Assembly: GCA_946482595.1 (NCBI GenBank)
Contig: CAMLSD010000001.1
Coordinates: forward strand, 82,973 to 146,972
Length of the DNA: 64,000 nucleotides
Reading direction: 5' to 3'
From: an uncultured Comamonadaceae bacterium
Lineage (GTDB): Bacteria; Pseudomonadota; Gammaproteobacteria; Burkholderiales; Burkholderiaceae
Positions 45,937 through 56,794 of the stretch are shown here, one piece after another. The notes beneath the pieces were generated by a model that was not told the origin of the DNA, made no database searches, and saw only the letters and a program-made list of their open reading frames with translations. Both the position numbers and the translations under genes were made by a program. How positions within the stretch are numbered: position 1 is the first letter of the stretch; each line of letters begins with the position of its first letter.

Positions 45937-46440
45937 ATGAATCTTCGTTTTTGTATTCGCCAGGCCTTCGTCATGGCTACCGCCGCGTTCAGCTTCGCAT
46001 CTGCCCAGGCGCATGACTACACCGCCGGAGACATCCGCATCGAGCATCCCTGGGCGCGGCCCACGGTGCCAGGACAGAAGGCGGGAGGCGCCTTCATGAA
46101 GTTGACCAACCCGTCCGGTATGGCCGATCGCCTGGTCGGGGTGCGGTCCGACGTGGCCACGTCCACCGAGCTCCACACCATGACGATGGACGGCAACGTG
46201 ATGCGCATGCGTGAAGTCCAGGCCATCGAGATCCCCGCGGGCCAGGTGGTCGAACTCAAGCCGGGCGCCTTTCACGTCATGTTCATGGGCCTGAAGGCTC
46301 CGATGAAGGTGGGCGACATGCTGCCCTTGACCCTGAAGTTTGAACGCGCGGGTGAAGTGGCCGTACAGGTGAAGGTCGAGAGCATGCCCTCGGCCCAGCC
46401 AGCCGCTGGTCAAGGCAAAGGTGCTCACGCTCACCATTGA
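45937..46440 (+). CDS. PCuAC family periplasmic copper chaperone
   Basis: A 167-residue exported protein with signal peptide ending FASAQA (about residue 25). The copper site H(M)x10Mx21HxM is recognisable in HTMTMDGNVMRMREV and FHVMFMGLKAP. PCuAC delivers Cu(I) to cytochrome oxidase CuA or elsewhere in the periplasm. The tail GKGAHAHH adds histidines. The start could also be an in-frame ATG at 45973. It is 126 bp after the DUF2946-like gene and may share its promoter. Confidence 0.9.
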   Translation: MNLRFCIRQAFVMATAAFSFASAQAHDYTAGDIRIEHPWARPTVPGQKAGGAFMKLTNPSGMADRLVGVRSDVATSTELHTMTMDGNVMRMREVQAIEIPAGQVVELKPGAFHVMFMGLKAPMKVGDMLPLTLKFERAGEVAVQVKVESMPSAQPAAGQGKGAHAHH

Positions 46441-46568
46441 TCTTCCGGGTGCAGGCGCGGCCGCATCACCTCGCCGCCCTGCCCTGGTCCGGCCTGCACA
46501 AGTGATTGTGCGGTGCCTGATTGCGGTGCTACGCTGGTGTGACTTTCAGGCTGCTCGGGAGTGGTCAG

Positions 46569-46811
46569 ATGATGCACACACCAGCCAGATTCCTTGTGCT
46601 GATTGAATCGGCCGGGGCCATGGTGGCTCGCTTGTTCGATGCCCGCTTCACCCACCTCGGGGACTTCGATGCGTCGTCGGAAGAGGTGGCGGTGATGACC
46701 TCCGGCGTGATGCCCAAACGAGGCATCGAAGGCGAGCAGTGGGGCCCTGCCCTGCGTGGCCACAGCCCCGAGGAGCGCGCCGCGGCGCTCGTGTTTGTGC
46801 TGGACCCATGA
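46569..46811 (+). CDS. Small hypothetical protein
   Basis: An 80-residue protein (MMHTPARFLVLIESAGAMVA...). It has VARLFDARFTHLGDFDASSE and a C-terminal EERAAALVFVLDP. No known domain is recognised. A codon bias and the absence of stops support coding, but no ribosome site is strong and a longer in-frame start (46521) is possible. It precedes the tRNA terminator region. Confidence 0.45.
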   Translation: MMHTPARFLVLIESAGAMVARLFDARFTHLGDFDASSEEVAVMTSGVMPKRGIEGEQWGPALRGHSPEERAAALVFVLDP

Positions 46812-46870
46812 GAAGGTGTGAACGAAGTCGCCGTGGGTCGCACCTGGCCGCAACGGCGGCCCAGTAATGA

Positions 46871-46904
46871 ACAAGCCCCTGAGGCTTTCGCGTCAGGGGC
46901 TTGT
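46871..46904 (-). terminator. Strong stem-loop terminator downstream of tRNA-Ser
   Basis: ACAAGCCCCTGA (46871-46882) and TCAGGGGCTTGT (46893-46904) form perfect 12-bp arms with a 10-base loop. On the minus strand it lies 8 bp beyond the encoded CCA of the tRNA and is followed by TTCATT. The symmetry also allows it to stop the plus-strand small gene. Confidence 0.75.
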
Positions 46905-46912
46905 TGCGGGGT

Positions 46913-47005
46913 TGGCGGAGACGAAGGGATTCGAACCCTTGATGCAGCTCATCACCGCATACTCCCTTAGCAGGGGAGCACCTTCGGCCTCTCGGTCACG
47001 TCTCC
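46913..47005 (-). tRNA. tRNA-Ser(GCT)
   Basis: Read on the minus strand, the sequence begins GGAGACGTGACCGAGAGGCC and ends with the pairing CGTCTCC acceptor arm, then discriminator G and an encoded CCA (46913-46915). The anticodon loop CTGCTAA contains GCT, decoding AGC/AGU serine codons. The long variable arm of class II tRNAs is present, and GGTTCGAATCC is the T arm. A terminator follows. Confidence 0.95.
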
Positions 47006-47082
47006 AACCGTAAATCGGCAAGACCAATATTCTACAGTGAAATATCGGTCACCGGGCCACTCGGGCCGCGGAATTCACGACT

Positions 47083-48351
47083 TTATGCAGCGTCCTGGTC
47101 GAGGTCAAAGGCCTTGTGCAAAGCGCGCACCGCCAGTTCCATGTACTTCTCGTCGATCACGACACTGGTCTTGATCTCGCTGGTGGTGATCATCTGGATG
47201 TTGATGCCCTCTTCGCTCAGCGTGCGGAACATGCGGCTGGCCACACCGGCGTGCGAGCGCATGCCGATGCCGACGATGGACACCTTGCAGATCTTCGCGT
47301 CGCCAACGACTTCATTGGCGCCCAGATGCGGCACGACCTTTTCCTTGAGCAGGTCGATCGTCTTGGCGTAGTCGTTGCGATGCACGGTGAACGAGAAGTC
47401 CGTCTTGCCGTCGTGCGACATGTTCTGCAGGATCACGTCCACGTCGATGTTCGCATCGGCCACAGCGCCCAGGATCTGGTAGGCGATACCGGGGCGATCG
47501 GGCACACCCATCACGGTGATCTTGGCTTCGTCGCGATTGAAGGCAATGCCCGACACAACGGCTTGTTCCATTTTCTCGTCTTCCTCAAAGGTGATCAGCG
47601 TGCCCGACCTGGACTCTTCGGCAAGGTCGATGTCCCAGGGGGTGAAGCTCGACAGCACGCGCAGCGGCACACGGTACTTGCCCGCAAATTCGACCGAGCG
47701 GATCTGCAGCACCTTGGAGCCCAGGCTGGCCATCTCGAGCATTTCCTCGAAGCTGATGGTGTGCAGCCGGCGGGCTTCGGGGACGATGCGCGGGTCGGTG
47801 GTGTAGACGCCGTCGACGTCGGTGTAGATCAGGCACTCGTCGGCCTTCATGGCCGCCGCAATGGCCACGGCCGATGTGTCGGAGCCACCCCGCCCCAGCG
47901 TGGTGATGTTGCCCAGACCATCGATGCCCTGGAAGCCGGTGATGATGACCACGCGGCCTGCGTTCAGGTCGGCACGTACGCGGGCGTCATCGATGCTCTG
48001 GATGCGCGCCTTGGTGTAGGCCGAGTCGGTCTTGACCGGCACCTGCCACCCTGAGTAGCTGACCGCATCGAGGCCTTCGGCCTGCAGCGCAATGGCCAGC
48101 AGGCCCACCGACACCTGCTCGCCAGTGGAGGCGATCATGTCGAGTTCGCGGGCGTAGGCTGAAGTCTGTGTTGCCGGAGCCAGTTCCTTGGCCAGGCCGA
48201 GCAGACGGTTGGTTTCGCCGCTCATGGCCGAGGGCACGACCACCATCTGGTGACCCGCCCGGTGCCATTTGGCGACGCGCTTGGCGACGTTGCGGATGCG
48301 CTCGGTGGAGCCCATCGACGTTCCGCCGTATTTGTGAACGATCAATGCCAT
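47083..48351 (-). CDS. lysC: Aspartate kinase
   Basis: A 422-residue enzyme that phosphorylates aspartate, the first step to lysine, threonine and methionine. KYGGTSMGS at residues 6-14, TGFQGID and RGGSDTSAVAIAAAM are catalytic motifs, and two ACT domains form the C-terminus (ITVMGVPDRPGIAYQILGAV; KVSIVGIGMRSHAGVASRMF), suggesting feedback control. Met1 at 48351 begins MALIVHKYGGT, as in the family; the frame upstream is not family-like. It is followed (on the minus strand) by 77 bp to the tRNA. Confidence 0.97.
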   Translation of the reverse strand: MALIVHKYGGTSMGSTERIRNVAKRVAKWHRAGHQMVVVPSAMSGETNRLLGLAKELAPATQTSAYARELDMIASTGEQVSVGLLAIALQAEGLDAVSYSGWQVPVKTDSAYTKARIQSIDDARVRADLNAGRVVIITGFQGIDGLGNITTLGRGGSDTSAVAIAAAMKADECLIYTDVDGVYTTDPRIVPEARRLHTISFEEMLEMASLGSKVLQIRSVEFAGKYRVPLRVLSSFTPWDIDLAEESRSGTLITFEEDEKMEQAVVSGIAFNRDEAKITVMGVPDRPGIAYQILGAVADANIDVDVILQNMSHDGKTDFSFTVHRNDYAKTIDLLKEKVVPHLGANEVVGDAKICKVSIVGIGMRSHAGVASRMFRTLSEEGINIQMITTSEIKTSVVIDEKYMELAVRALHKAFDLDQDAA

Positions 48352-48507
48352 GGGAGTCGGGTGCGCGGTGTGAATCGTTAGGCTGGATTGCTGCTTGCGC
48401 CGCGATCGCAAGCCCGACATTGTAGCGGGTGTGCCCTGCCCTCCCATGGGCGCGGTGGCCGACAGCGTCCCGCGTGGTTACCATCGCGGCAGCCACACGG
48501 GACTCAC

Positions 48508-49188
48508 ATGACCTCACTGCTGGAGATGCTCCGAACCTCGACCTGGGGTCGCAACCTGTCGCCGGCCGACTTCGACCGTGTGGCCGGCGCAGCCTTCGAG
48601 CGCGGTATTCCCGAGGGCGGTTTTGCCGCGCAGGCCGGCCAGCCGGTGGACCACTGGATCGGCCTCATCGAGGGTTTGCTGAAGATGTCGGTGACGGCAC
48701 CGGACGGCAAGGTGTCGACGCTGACCGGCCTGTGTGCCGGCGGCTGGTTCGGCGAGGGCTCGCTGATCAAGCGCGAGCCGCGTCGCTACGACGTGATCGC
48801 GTTGCGTCCATCGCGCATTGCGCTCATCCCCTATGCCGCCTTCGAACGGCTGCGCGGATCGAGCATGCCGTTCAACCACTATCTGCACAACCTGATGAAC
48901 GCCCGGCTGAGCCTGTTCATCGGTCTGCTCGAATACGACCGCCTGCTGAGCACTGATGCGCGGGTGGCACGCTGTATCGCCACCCTGTTCAACCCCGATC
49001 TCTACCCCGAGCCCACGCCTTTTGTCGATCTGAAACAGCATGAGCTTGGCCTGTTGAGCGGCGTCTCGCGCCAGCGCGTCAACACCGCCTTGCGCACCCT
49101 GCACAACCAGGGCCTGATCCGCATCGAAACGCGCGGGGTCACCGTGCTGGACCTGCACGGCCTGCGCAACTTTGCCGGCGTGCACTGA
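48508..49188 (+). CDS. Crp/Fnr family transcriptional regulator
   Basis: A 226-residue protein with a cyclic-nucleotide-binding-type beta-roll (residues 15-125: LTGLCAGGWFGEGSLIKREP matches the phosphate cassette position but not the cAMP Arg-Ser motif) and a C-terminal winged helix (LGLLSGVSRQRVNTALRTL). No cysteine cluster of FNR is seen. The effector is unknown. It is divergent from lysC with 156 bp between starts and convergent with tilS. Confidence 0.88.
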   Translation: MTSLLEMLRTSTWGRNLSPADFDRVAGAAFERGIPEGGFAAQAGQPVDHWIGLIEGLLKMSVTAPDGKVSTLTGLCAGGWFGEGSLIKREPRRYDVIALRPSRIALIPYAAFERLRGSSMPFNHYLHNLMNARLSLFIGLLEYDRLLSTDARVARCIATLFNPDLYPEPTPFVDLKQHELGLLSGVSRQRVNTALRTLHNQGLIRIETRGVTVLDLHGLRNFAGVH

Positions 49189-49197
49189 GGGTATGGT

Positions 49198-50610
49198 TCA
49201 GCCTGGCGCGGCGGGCTCCCAGCGCAGGCTGACCTGATCAGGCTCGCCCCTGCCGGCCCAGACCCGGGCATCGATGCCCAGACCCGGCACGAACACAAGC
49301 TGCTCGCCGACATAGAGCAGTGGGCCGCCGCGCTGCCACGCTGGCACGCCCAGGGCCTGGTACTGCTTCTTGAGCTGACGCGCCGGCCGGCCCGGCGCGA
49401 ACTGGAACTGCTCTCCTCCGCAGCGGGCCACACATCGCACTTCCCGCAGCAGCGCCCGCGCCACGCCGGCATGGGTCACGGGCGCCAGATGCAGCGTACC
49501 GCCCCAGGGCGCGATCTCAAAGCGCGTGGCGTCGGGCATGGAGAGGTCCATCGTGGCGGCCACGGGCGTGACCGCAGCCCAGGCCGTGGCAGGGAGCCGG
49601 GACGCGAGCGTCAGTTGGCCACGATGGACACGCAGGACGCAGCCGGGCTGCCCCGGCACGGGCCATTGTGCGCTGTGGGTGTGGTCGGTCAGCTCGTCGC
49701 ACAGGCGGTCCGTGGCCGTGGCCGGCAGCACGCGCCCGGATTGATCGCGGTACCAGACCCGCAACACGTTGCGACGTCGCGCCGGGCTCAGGCCCAGCAG
49801 GCCACCCACATCGAGCGCCCTGCCCTGGTGGGGGGCCGTCACCGTGGCCAGGTCGATGCGTGCCAGGGCCTCGGCACACTCGCGGCCGTCCTGCGCATGG
49901 CGGGCGGCATCGCTGAGGCTGCGCTCGGCACCTGGAAAGGCCTGCTTGAGCGCGGGCCATACCTGCCGCCTCAGCCGGTTTCTCAGATAGCGCTCGTCGG
50001 TGTTGCTGTTGTCGTCGACATGCACCAGGCCGTGCTGGCGCACATACGCTTCGATCGCTTCGCGGGGCTCGTTGAGCCAGGGGCGCACCCAGGTGAGTCC
50101 GTCACGCACGATCGATGCCGGCATGGACGACAGGCCATCGGCCCCTGCCCCTCTGAGGGCCTGCAGGATGAAGGTCTCGGCCTGATCACGCCGGTGATGG
50201 GCCAGTGCGATGAGGCTGGCGCCCTGCTCGCGTGCCATGGCGGCCAGCGCGTCGTAGCGGGCCTCGCGCGCGATCGCCTCGACACTCTCGCCTGGCCCGG
50301 GGCACAAGGCCAGACGGCGCGATGCGAACGTCACCGGCAGCCCCGCGCGGGTCCAGGCCTCGCATTGGGCCTGGCAGTGCGCCAGCCAGTCATCGGCCTG
50401 GGGCTGCAGGCCATGATGCACATGCAGCGCAACCACCTCAAGTGGTGCGGCAGGGCCGTGTGTCGGCCCGACGGTGTCCGTGACGTGAAGCGAGCGCACC
50501 ATGCCGGTCGCCATGCGCGCGACCACATGCAAAAGGGCCGTGGAATCACGGCCCCCGCTGTAGGCCACCGCGATGCGTGGCGGTGTGCCCGGGTTCACGT
50601 CGGACCTCAA
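49198..50610 (-). CDS. tilS: tRNA(Ile)-lysidine synthetase
   Basis: A 470-residue ATP pyrophosphatase that converts C34 of tRNA-Ile(CAU) to lysidine. The PP-loop SGGRDS is at 18-23, followed by [20 protein letters not shown] and [19 protein letters not shown] typical of TilS; C-terminal domain present. ATG overlaps the accA stop by 4 bp, and the tilS gene ends 10 bp from the Crp gene. Confidence 0.95.
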   Translation of the reverse strand: MRSDVNPGTPPRIAVAYSGGRDSTALLHVVARMATGMVRSLHVTDTVGPTHGPAAPLEVVALHVHHGLQPQADDWLAHCQAQCEAWTRAGLPVTFASRRLALCPGPGESVEAIAREARYDALAAMAREQGASLIALAHHRRDQAETFILQALRGAGADGLSSMPASIVRDGLTWVRPWLNEPREAIEAYVRQHGLVHVDDNSNTDERYLRNRLRRQVWPALKQAFPGAERSLSDAARHAQDGRECAEALARIDLATVTAPHQGRALDVGGLLGLSPARRRNVLRVWYRDQSGRVLPATATDRLCDELTDHTHSAQWPVPGQPGCVLRVHRGQLTLASRLPATAWAAVTPVAATMDLSMPDATRFEIAPWGGTLHLAPVTHAGVARALLREVRCVARCGGEQFQFAPGRPARQLKKQYQALGVPAWQRGGPLLYVGEQLVFVPGLGIDARVWAGRGEPDQVSLRWEPAAPG

Positions 50611-51578
50611 CGCTCCTTGGTGTCGGTGAACCGCCCGTAGCCCTGAAGCCGCTCGTAGCGGCGATTCAGCAGTTCGCGCGGCTTGAGGTCGCTGACCTGG
50701 CGCAGTGCGTCATTGAGCGCGCGCTTCAGGTAGGCGGCCATCTGCTTGTGGTCGCGATGGGCACCACCCACGGGCTCGTTCACGATCTTGTCGACCAGGC
50801 CCAGCGCCTTCAGCCGGTGCGCCGTGATGCCCAGGGCCTCGGCCGCATCGGCGGCGCGGTCGGCCGTCTTCCAGAGGATGGAGGCACAGCCCTCGGGCGA
50901 GATGACCGAGTAGACCGAATACTGCAGCATCAGCACCTGATCGCCGACGCTGATGGCCAGCGCACCGCCCGAGCCGCCCTCACCGATGATGGTGGAGATG
51001 ATCGGCACTTCGAGCTGCGCCATTTCGAAGATGTTGCGTCCGATGGCTTCGGACTGCCCGCGCTCCTCGGCGCCGATGCCCGGGTAGGCACCCGGCGTGT
51101 CGACGAAGGTGAAGACCGGCAGGCCGAACTTCTCGGCCAGCTTCATCAGCCGCAGCGCCTTGCGGTAGCCCTCGGGGCGAGACATCCCGAAATTACGCGC
51201 GGCGCGTTCCTTGGTGTCGCGCCCCTTCTGGTGGCCCAGCACCATGCAGGCCTGTCCGTTGAACCGCGCCAGCCCGCCGACGATCGACTGGTCGTCGCCG
51301 AAGTGGCGGTCACCGTGCAGTTCCTGGAACTCGGTGAAGATCTCGTTGATGTAGTCCAGCGTGTAGGGCCGCTGCGGATGCCGCGCAATCTGCGTGACCT
51401 GCCACGGGCTCAGGCTGGAGTAGACATCCTTCGTGAGCTGCTGGCTCTTCTTGGTGAGTCGGTCGATCTCTTCGGAGATGTCGACGGCTGACTCGCTTTG
51501 CACATACCGCAGTTCGTCGATCTTGGTCTCAAGTTCGGCGATCGGCTGCTCGAATTCGAGAAAGTGTTTCTTGCTCAT
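50607..51578 (-). CDS. accA: Acetyl-CoA carboxylase carboxyltransferase subunit alpha
   Basis: A 323-residue carboxyltransferase subunit that with AccD moves CO2 from carboxybiotin to acetyl-CoA, making malonyl-CoA for fatty acids. Its start [17 protein letters not shown] and [22 protein letters not shown] segment, [28 protein letters not shown] and [12 protein letters not shown] are all diagnostic. ATG 51578 matches the family. Transcribed with alkA-type and cysS upstream and tilS downstream. Confidence 0.98.
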   Translation of the reverse strand: MSKKHFLEFEQPIAELETKIDELRYVQSESAVDISEEIDRLTKKSQQLTKDVYSSLSPWQVTQIARHPQRPYTLDYINEIFTEFQELHGDRHFGDDQSIVGGLARFNGQACMVLGHQKGRDTKERAARNFGMSRPEGYRKALRLMKLAEKFGLPVFTFVDTPGAYPGIGAEERGQSEAIGRNIFEMAQLEVPIISTIIGEGGSGGALAISVGDQVLMLQYSVYSVISPEGCASILWKTADRAADAAEALGITAHRLKALGLVDKIVNEPVGGAHRDHKQMAAYLKRALNDALRQVSDLKPRELLNRRYERLQGYGRFTDTKER

Positions 51579-51633
51579 CCCAGGTGATCCCGTCGGTTGA
51601 TCCCGTCTGTCCAAACATGCCCCGTCACGGCCA

Positions 51634-52275
51634 TCAGTACTCCACGGGCAGGGGGTCCAGGCTGCGCCAAATGTACCATGTTGCAACCGAGCGAAAAGGG
51701 GCCCAGGCGTCGCCCACTTCACGCGCTTCGGCACGTGACACGGGCTCGCCGCTGAAGTAATTCAGGCTGATGCCCTTGAGCAGCCCGAGGTCGTCCAGGG
51801 GCAGCACATTCGGCCGCATCAGGTGGAAGATCAGGAACATCTCGGCCGTCCAGCGGCCGATGCCGCGGATCGCGACCAGTTCCTCGATGATGGCCTCGTC
51901 GTCCATCGATGACCACTGCCGCACATGCACGCTGCCGCTGTCGAAGTGCGAGGCCAGGTCGCGCAGGTACTCCACCTTGCGGCCGGACAGGCCCACGCCG
52001 CGCAATGTGTCCACCGGCAGGGCGAGCACAGCGGCCGGCGCGATGCGCGTCGACGGCGCCGGCAGCAAGCCGGCCAGACGATCCCAGATGGACTGGGCAG
52101 CCTTGACCGTGATCTGCTGGCCCACGATCGAGCGGGCCAGCGTCGTGAAGGCGTCGCCGCGGCTTTGCAGCCGGGCTTCGCCAAACTGGGGAATGAGCTT
52201 GCGCATCACCCGGTCGCGTTTGGCCAGATGCTTGCAGGCTTCATCCCAGTAATCGGGAGTGACGGACTTCACCAT
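51634..52275 (-). CDS. DNA-3-methyladenine glycosylase II (AlkA-type)
   Basis: A 213-residue HhH-GPD glycosylase that excises alkylated bases. The helix-hairpin-helix and catalytic Asp are in [15 protein letters not shown] and [15 protein letters not shown], and [18 protein letters not shown] is family typical. It lacks the N-terminal domain of E. coli AlkA, as in the short form common in betaproteobacteria. It lies 11 bp after cysS and 55 bp before accA, in one run. Confidence 0.93.
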   Translation of the reverse strand: MVKSVTPDYWDEACKHLAKRDRVMRKLIPQFGEARLQSRGDAFTTLARSIVGQQITVKAAQSIWDRLAGLLPAPSTRIAPAAVLALPVDTLRGVGLSGRKVEYLRDLASHFDSGSVHVRQWSSMDDEAIIEELVAIRGIGRWTAEMFLIFHLMRPNVLPLDDLGLLKGISLNYFSGEPVSRAEAREVGDAWAPFRSVATWYIWRSLDPLPVEY

Positions 52276-52286
52276 GACAACTGCCC

Positions 52287-53663
52287 TCAGGCCCGGACCC
52301 AGGTCGTACCTTGCGGCGTGTCCTTGAGCACGATGCCCTGTGCAGCCAGTTCGTCGCGGATGCGGTCGGCCTCGGCAAAGTCGCGTGCCTTTTTCGCGGC
52401 AGCGCGCGCATCGATCCGAGCCTGGATGGCCGCGTCATCGGCCGACGATGCGCCCCCTTGCAGATAGGCGCGAGGCGACCCCTGCAGCAGGCCCAGCGTG
52501 CCGGCGAGCGCCTTGAGCAGCCCGGCCGTTTGCGGCGATGCGCTGCGATTGACCTCGCCCGCCAACTCGAACAGCACGGCCACCGCTTCGGGCGTGTTGA
52601 AGTCGTCGTCCATCGCCGCCTTGAAGCGCGCTGCGTGCGGTTCGGTCCAGTCGAGCGGCGCGTCTTCGGCGCTCACGCTGTCCAGCGCGGTGTAGAGGCG
52701 TCGCAACGCACCGCGGGCGTCGTCGAGGTTCGAGTCGCTGAAGTTGAAGGGGCTGCGATAGTGTGTGCGCAGCATGAAAAAGCGGACGGTTTCGCCGTCA
52801 TAACGCGCCAGAACGTCGCGGATGGTGAAGAAGTTGCCAAGCGACTTCGACATCTTCTCGTTGTCGACATTGAGGAAGCCGTTGTGCATCCAGACGTTCA
52901 CGAACGTGCTGCCGCTGGCGCCTTCGCTCTGAGCGATTTCGTTCTCATGGTGCGGGAACTGCAGGTCCATGCCGCCACCGTGGATGTCGAAATGCTCGCC
53001 GAGCAGCGCGCAGCTCATCGCCGAGCACTCGATGTGCCAGCCCGGGCGGCCCTTGCCGAAAGGTGCGTCCCATTTGGCGTCGTCGGGTTCGGATTCCTTG
53101 GCCGCCTTCCAGAGGACAAAGTCGAGGGGATCCTCCTTGTCCTGGGCCACCGCGACCCGCTCACCGGCGCGCAACTGGTCGAGCGACTTGCCCGAGAGCT
53201 TGCCGTAACCAGGGAAGCGACGCACGGCATAGTTCACGTCGCCGTTGCCGGCGCGATAGGCCAGGCCCTTGTCCTCGAGCTTGCCGATCAGGTCGATCAT
53301 CTCACCGACATACTGGGTGGCGCGCGGCTCGTGCGTCGGCGCCTCGATCCCGAGCTGGGCGATGTCCTGGTGCATGGCCTCGGTCATCTCTTCGGTCAGG
53401 GCGCGGATCGTGATGCCGCGCTCCAGGGCCCGCCGGATGATCTTGTCGTCGATGTCCGTGATGTTGCGCACATAGGTGACACGGTAGCCCGACACCTTCA
53501 GCCAGCGTTGCACCACGTCAAAGGCCATCATCATGCGGGCGTGACCCACATGGCACAGGTCGTAGATGGTCATGCCGCAGACATACATGCGGACGTGCCC
53601 CTCCTCGATCGGCGTGAAGGGCTCCTGCCGGCGCGTCAAGGTGTTGTAGATGGAAAGCGTCAT
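52287..53663 (-). CDS. cysS: Cysteinyl-tRNA synthetase
   Basis: A 458-residue class I synthetase. HIGH motif appears as CHVGHARM near residue 36, zinc cysteine at CGMTIYD, KMSKS as [10 protein letters not shown], and [25 protein letters not shown] for zinc. Length is normal. It starts the minus-strand run cysS-alkA-accA-tilS. It is divergent from the TPR gene with a 200-bp gap. Confidence 0.98.
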   Translation of the reverse strand: MTLSIYNTLTRRQEPFTPIEEGHVRMYVCGMTIYDLCHVGHARMMMAFDVVQRWLKVSGYRVTYVRNITDIDDKIIRRALERGITIRALTEEMTEAMHQDIAQLGIEAPTHEPRATQYVGEMIDLIGKLEDKGLAYRAGNGDVNYAVRRFPGYGKLSGKSLDQLRAGERVAVAQDKEDPLDFVLWKAAKESEPDDAKWDAPFGKGRPGWHIECSAMSCALLGEHFDIHGGGMDLQFPHHENEIAQSEGASGSTFVNVWMHNGFLNVDNEKMSKSLGNFFTIRDVLARYDGETVRFFMLRTHYRSPFNFSDSNLDDARGALRRLYTALDSVSAEDAPLDWTEPHAARFKAAMDDDFNTPEAVAVLFELAGEVNRSASPQTAGLLKALAGTLGLLQGSPRAYLQGGASSADDAAIQARIDARAAAKKARDFAEADRIRDELAAQGIVLKDTPQGTTWVRA

Positions 53664-53863
53664 GGGTGATCGAAGGCTGGGGTGGCCGGCTCATGGACAG
53701 ACCCGTCGGCAGCGCATGGCTGCCGCACCTGCGCACGACCGGCTGACGGGCTGGCTCGGCCAGCGGGGCGTCGAGGGCGGCGGGAGGGGTTCCGGGGAGG
53801 GTGCCAGAGGGGGCTACGATACAATCGAACGAGTATAGCGGTTGCCTCGATCAGGATGGGTTC

Positions 53864-54976
53864 ATGCGGCTTGGTTCGTCTTTGGCAGTACTTCTTCGGG
53901 GCCTGCCGGCCGCGCTGCTGGCGCTGGGCGCCGGCTTGGCTGCGCCAGGATCAAGCCGGGCCGATGAACTGACCGAGGCGCAGCAATTGCTGCGATCCGG
54001 CAAGACCGCCGAGGCCTTGCAGAAAGCCGACCAGGGCCTGGCCAGCCGGCCGCGCGACCCCGGCCTTCGCTTCCTCAAGGGCGTGATCCTGGCCGAACAG
54101 AACAAGGCCGGCGAGGCCATTGCGCATTTCACCCGCCTGGCCGAGGACCACCCCGATCTGCCCGAGCCCTACAACAACATGGCGGTGCTCTACGCGAGCC
54201 AGGGCCAGTACGACAAGGCCCGCACGGCGCTCGAGATGGCGATCCGCACGAATCCGAGCTACGGCACCGCGTATGAGAATCTCGGCGACGTCTACGCGCG
54301 CCTGGCCAGCCAGGCCTATGCACGCGCCCTGCAGGTCGAAGGCGGCAGCCCCTCGGTGGCGCCGAAGCTGGCACTGATCAAGGAACTCTTCTCCACCCGG
54401 CCGGCGAGCGCCGCCGATACGCGCCTGGCTGCGGCTGCCCCCTCGCGCTCCGCATCGCCGGCCTCGCGAAACACCGCGCCGCCTGCGAGTGCGGTAGCCG
54501 CTGCGCCCTCCCCTGCCCCCACCGCGGCGCCGCCAACCCGCATGGCCGCTGCGGCGCCTGCGCGCACCGACGCGGCAGCGGCGGGCACTGCGGCTGCCGC
54601 GAGCCCCTCGACAGCAGCCGCGCCGGCAGCCAGTGGCGAGCCTCGGCAGGAGGTCGAGACCGCCGTGCGGCAGTGGGCCGAGGCCTGGAGCCGCAAGGAC
54701 CTGACCGCCTACTTTGGCGCCTACGCGCCAGACTACCCAGGCCGTGGCGCCGCACGCACCGCCTGGGAAGCTCAGCGCAAGGCGCGCATCGTGAACAAGC
54801 GGTCGATCTCGGTCGAGATTTCGGCATTGCAGGTCGAGGTCGATGGCGACCGCGCGCGTGCGCGCTTCCGGCAGGACTACGATGCCGACGCGCTGAACAT
54901 CAGCAGCCGCAAGACGCTCGAACTGCGTCGTCTCGATGGCCGCTGGGTAATCCAGAAGGAGAGCACCGGATCGTGA
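53864..54976 (+). CDS. Exported TPR protein with C-terminal NTF2-like domain
   Basis: A 370-residue protein. A signal peptide (RGLPAALLALGAGLAAPGSS to about residue 32), TPR units (TEAQQLLRSGKTAEALQKAD, PYNNMAVLYASQGQYDKART, GTAYENLGDVYARLA), an Ala/Pro/Ser-rich linker (about 185-265) and an NTF2/SnoaL-like domain (VRQWAEAWSRKDLTAYFGAY) at the end. TPRs scaffold complexes; NTF2-like domains often bind small or protein ligands. The GTG of the following L,D-transpeptidase overlaps the stop by 4 bp, so it is tied to peptidoglycan processing. Confidence 0.85.
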   Translation: MRLGSSLAVLLRGLPAALLALGAGLAAPGSSRADELTEAQQLLRSGKTAEALQKADQGLASRPRDPGLRFLKGVILAEQNKAGEAIAHFTRLAEDHPDLPEPYNNMAVLYASQGQYDKARTALEMAIRTNPSYGTAYENLGDVYARLASQAYARALQVEGGSPSVAPKLALIKELFSTRPASAADTRLAAAAPSRSASPASRNTAPPASAVAAAPSPAPTAAPPTRMAAAAPARTDAAAAGTAAAASPSTAAAPAASGEPRQEVETAVRQWAEAWSRKDLTAYFGAYAPDYPGRGAARTAWEAQRKARIVNKRSISVEISALQVEVDGDRARARFRQDYDADALNISSRKTLELRRLDGRWVIQKESTGS

Positions 54977-56232
54977 AGCGCTGCGCGCCGATCGCTCGTC
55001 GGCTCTGGGCTGGCGCCATGTTGCTGGTGTGTGGGCTGCCGGCAGCGGGGCAGATCGCCCCTGCCCCGTCTTCGACACCACACGCAGCGCGTGCCACCGC
55101 ACCCACCGACCTCGCCACGGCACCCGGCGTGGCCGAGGCGCGGCTGATCGGCATCTACCGCATGGTGGGCCAGGGGCAGGCGCGGGCGGCGCTCGACGCG
55201 GCCGAAGCGCTGGTGCGCGACCTGCCGACCTTCCACCTCGCGCAACTCGTGTATGCCGATCTGTTGACGGCCCGACAGGGGGCACTGCCACGCTTTGGTG
55301 CAGCGCCGGCCCCGATGGCGGCGGCCGGTCAGGAGCGCCTGGCCCAGTTGCAGGAGGAAGCGTCGCGTCGGCTTCAGGCACTGCGAGACCGCCCGCCTGC
55401 GGGCACGGTGCCGCGTCAGTTCGTGGCGCTGCCGCCGTCCACCCGGCATGCGATTGCCGTCGACGCCTCCCGCAGCCGGCTGTATCTGTTCGAGAACACA
55501 CGCCACGGCACCCGCCTTGTGGCCGACTACTACGTCTCGGTCGGCAAGCTGGGGATCGACAAGCAGGTCGAAGGCGATCAGCGCACGCCGCTGGGCGTGT
55601 ACTTCATCACCAGCCGGCTCGACCCGAAGCAGCTCAAGGACTTCTACGGCGCAGGTGCCCTGCCGATCAACTACCCGAACGAATACGACCGGCGCCGGGG
55701 CAAGACCGGTCACGGCATCTGGCTGCATGGGGTGCCGAGCGAAACCTTCGTGCGCAGCCCCTGGTCGACTGACGGGTGTGTGGTCATGTCCAACCCCGAC
55801 CTGGAACATCTGCAGCGAACGGTGGCGCCACGCAGCACGCCGGTCGTGATCGCGCCGCACCTGGACTGGGTCTCGCCGGAAGTCGCCCGAGCCGAGGCCC
55901 GGGCACTGCGTCAGACGCTGGAGGCGTGGCGCGAGGCCCGCGAGCGGCTCGATGCCGATCGTGTGCTGTCGTTCTACTCGCCGAACTTCCAGAACGGCAA
56001 GGCGGGCCTGCAGGCCTGGCGCAATACCGTCGAGCGCGAGCTGGCACGCGGGCGCGGGCGGCCGGCGGAACTGAAAGACCTGTCCATCCTGGCCTGGCGC
56101 GACAGCGTCGACATCGCCGTGGTGACCTTCGGCGAAGTCTGGAGCGGTGAGCGCCGCGGTACGGTCAAGCGCCAGTACTGGGGCAAGGAAGGTGGACAAT
56201 GGCGCATCTTCTACGAAGGAGTGATTGGATGA
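54973..56232 (+). CDS. L,D-transpeptidase family protein with NTF2-like C-terminal domain
   Basis: A 419-residue exported enzyme. Signal segment [15 protein letters not shown], a YkuD domain at about 160-290 with His252 ([13 protein letters not shown]) and catalytic Cys269 (STDGCVVMS), then a C-terminal NTF2-like domain ([40 protein letters not shown]). YkuD enzymes link peptidoglycan or attach proteins. The GTG at 54973 is chosen because it gives a signal peptide and couples to the TPR gene. The stop overlaps the ppiA start (ATGA). Confidence 0.9.
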   Translation: MKRCAPIARRLWAGAMLLVCGLPAAGQIAPAPSSTPHAARATAPTDLATAPGVAEARLIGIYRMVGQGQARAALDAAEALVRDLPTFHLAQLVYADLLTARQGALPRFGAAPAPMAAAGQERLAQLQEEASRRLQALRDRPPAGTVPRQFVALPPSTRHAIAVDASRSRLYLFENTRHGTRLVADYYVSVGKLGIDKQVEGDQRTPLGVYFITSRLDPKQLKDFYGAGALPINYPNEYDRRRGKTGHGIWLHGVPSETFVRSPWSTDGCVVMSNPDLEHLQRTVAPRSTPVVIAPHLDWVSPEVARAEARALRQTLEAWREARERLDADRVLSFYSPNFQNGKAGLQAWRNTVERELARGRGRPAELKDLSILAWRDSVDIAVVTFGEVWSGERRGTVKRQYWGKEGGQWRIFYEGVIG

Positions 56233-56792
56233 TCAAACTGGCACCCGGACTGGCCACGCTGGTCCTGGGCCTGGGTCTGGCGCTGGGCGCGCAGGCTCAG
56301 ACCGTGAAGCTGAAGACGTCGATGGGCGACATCGTGGTGCAACTCGACGCGGCCAAGGCGCCGCGTACGGTGGCCAACTTCACCGAGTATGTGAAGGCCG
56401 GCCACTATGACGGCACGGTGTTCCATCGGGTGATCGGCAGCTTCATGATCCAGGGCGGTGGTTTCACGCCCGACATGAACCAGAAGCCGACGCGCGAGCC
56501 GATTCCGCTGGAAAGCCGCAACGGGCTGAGCAACCAGCGCGGCACGATCGCCATGGCGCGCACCGCCAACCCGAACTCGGCGACGGCGCAGTTTTTCATC
56601 AACGTGGTCGACAACCCCTTCCTGGACGCCGCGAACTCGCAGGACGGCAACGGCTATGCCGTGTTCGGCAAGGTCGTCGGCGGCATGGACGTGGTCGACA
56701 AGATCAAGGCGGTGCGCACGGCCAACAAGGGCCCGCACCAGAACGTGCCGGTCGAGCCGGTCATCATCAAGCAAGCCACACTGGAGAAATGA
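56229..56792 (+). CDS. Peptidyl-prolyl cis-trans isomerase, periplasmic cyclophilin
   Basis: A 187-residue cyclophilin. A signal peptide ends ALGAQAQ (about residue 22); the core has [33 protein letters not shown] and [12 protein letters not shown]. The catalytic Arg and Phe residues are kept. Its placement with envelope genes supports a periplasmic folding role. It precedes a cytoplasmic cyclophilin by a few bases, so the tandem is a duplicated pair with and without signal. Confidence 0.92.
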   Translation: MIKLAPGLATLVLGLGLALGAQAQTVKLKTSMGDIVVQLDAAKAPRTVANFTEYVKAGHYDGTVFHRVIGSFMIQGGGFTPDMNQKPTREPIPLESRNGLSNQRGTIAMARTANPNSATAQFFINVVDNPFLDAANSQDGNGYAVFGKVVGGMDVVDKIKAVRTANKGPHQNVPVEPVIIKQATLEK

Positions 56793-56794
56793 AC

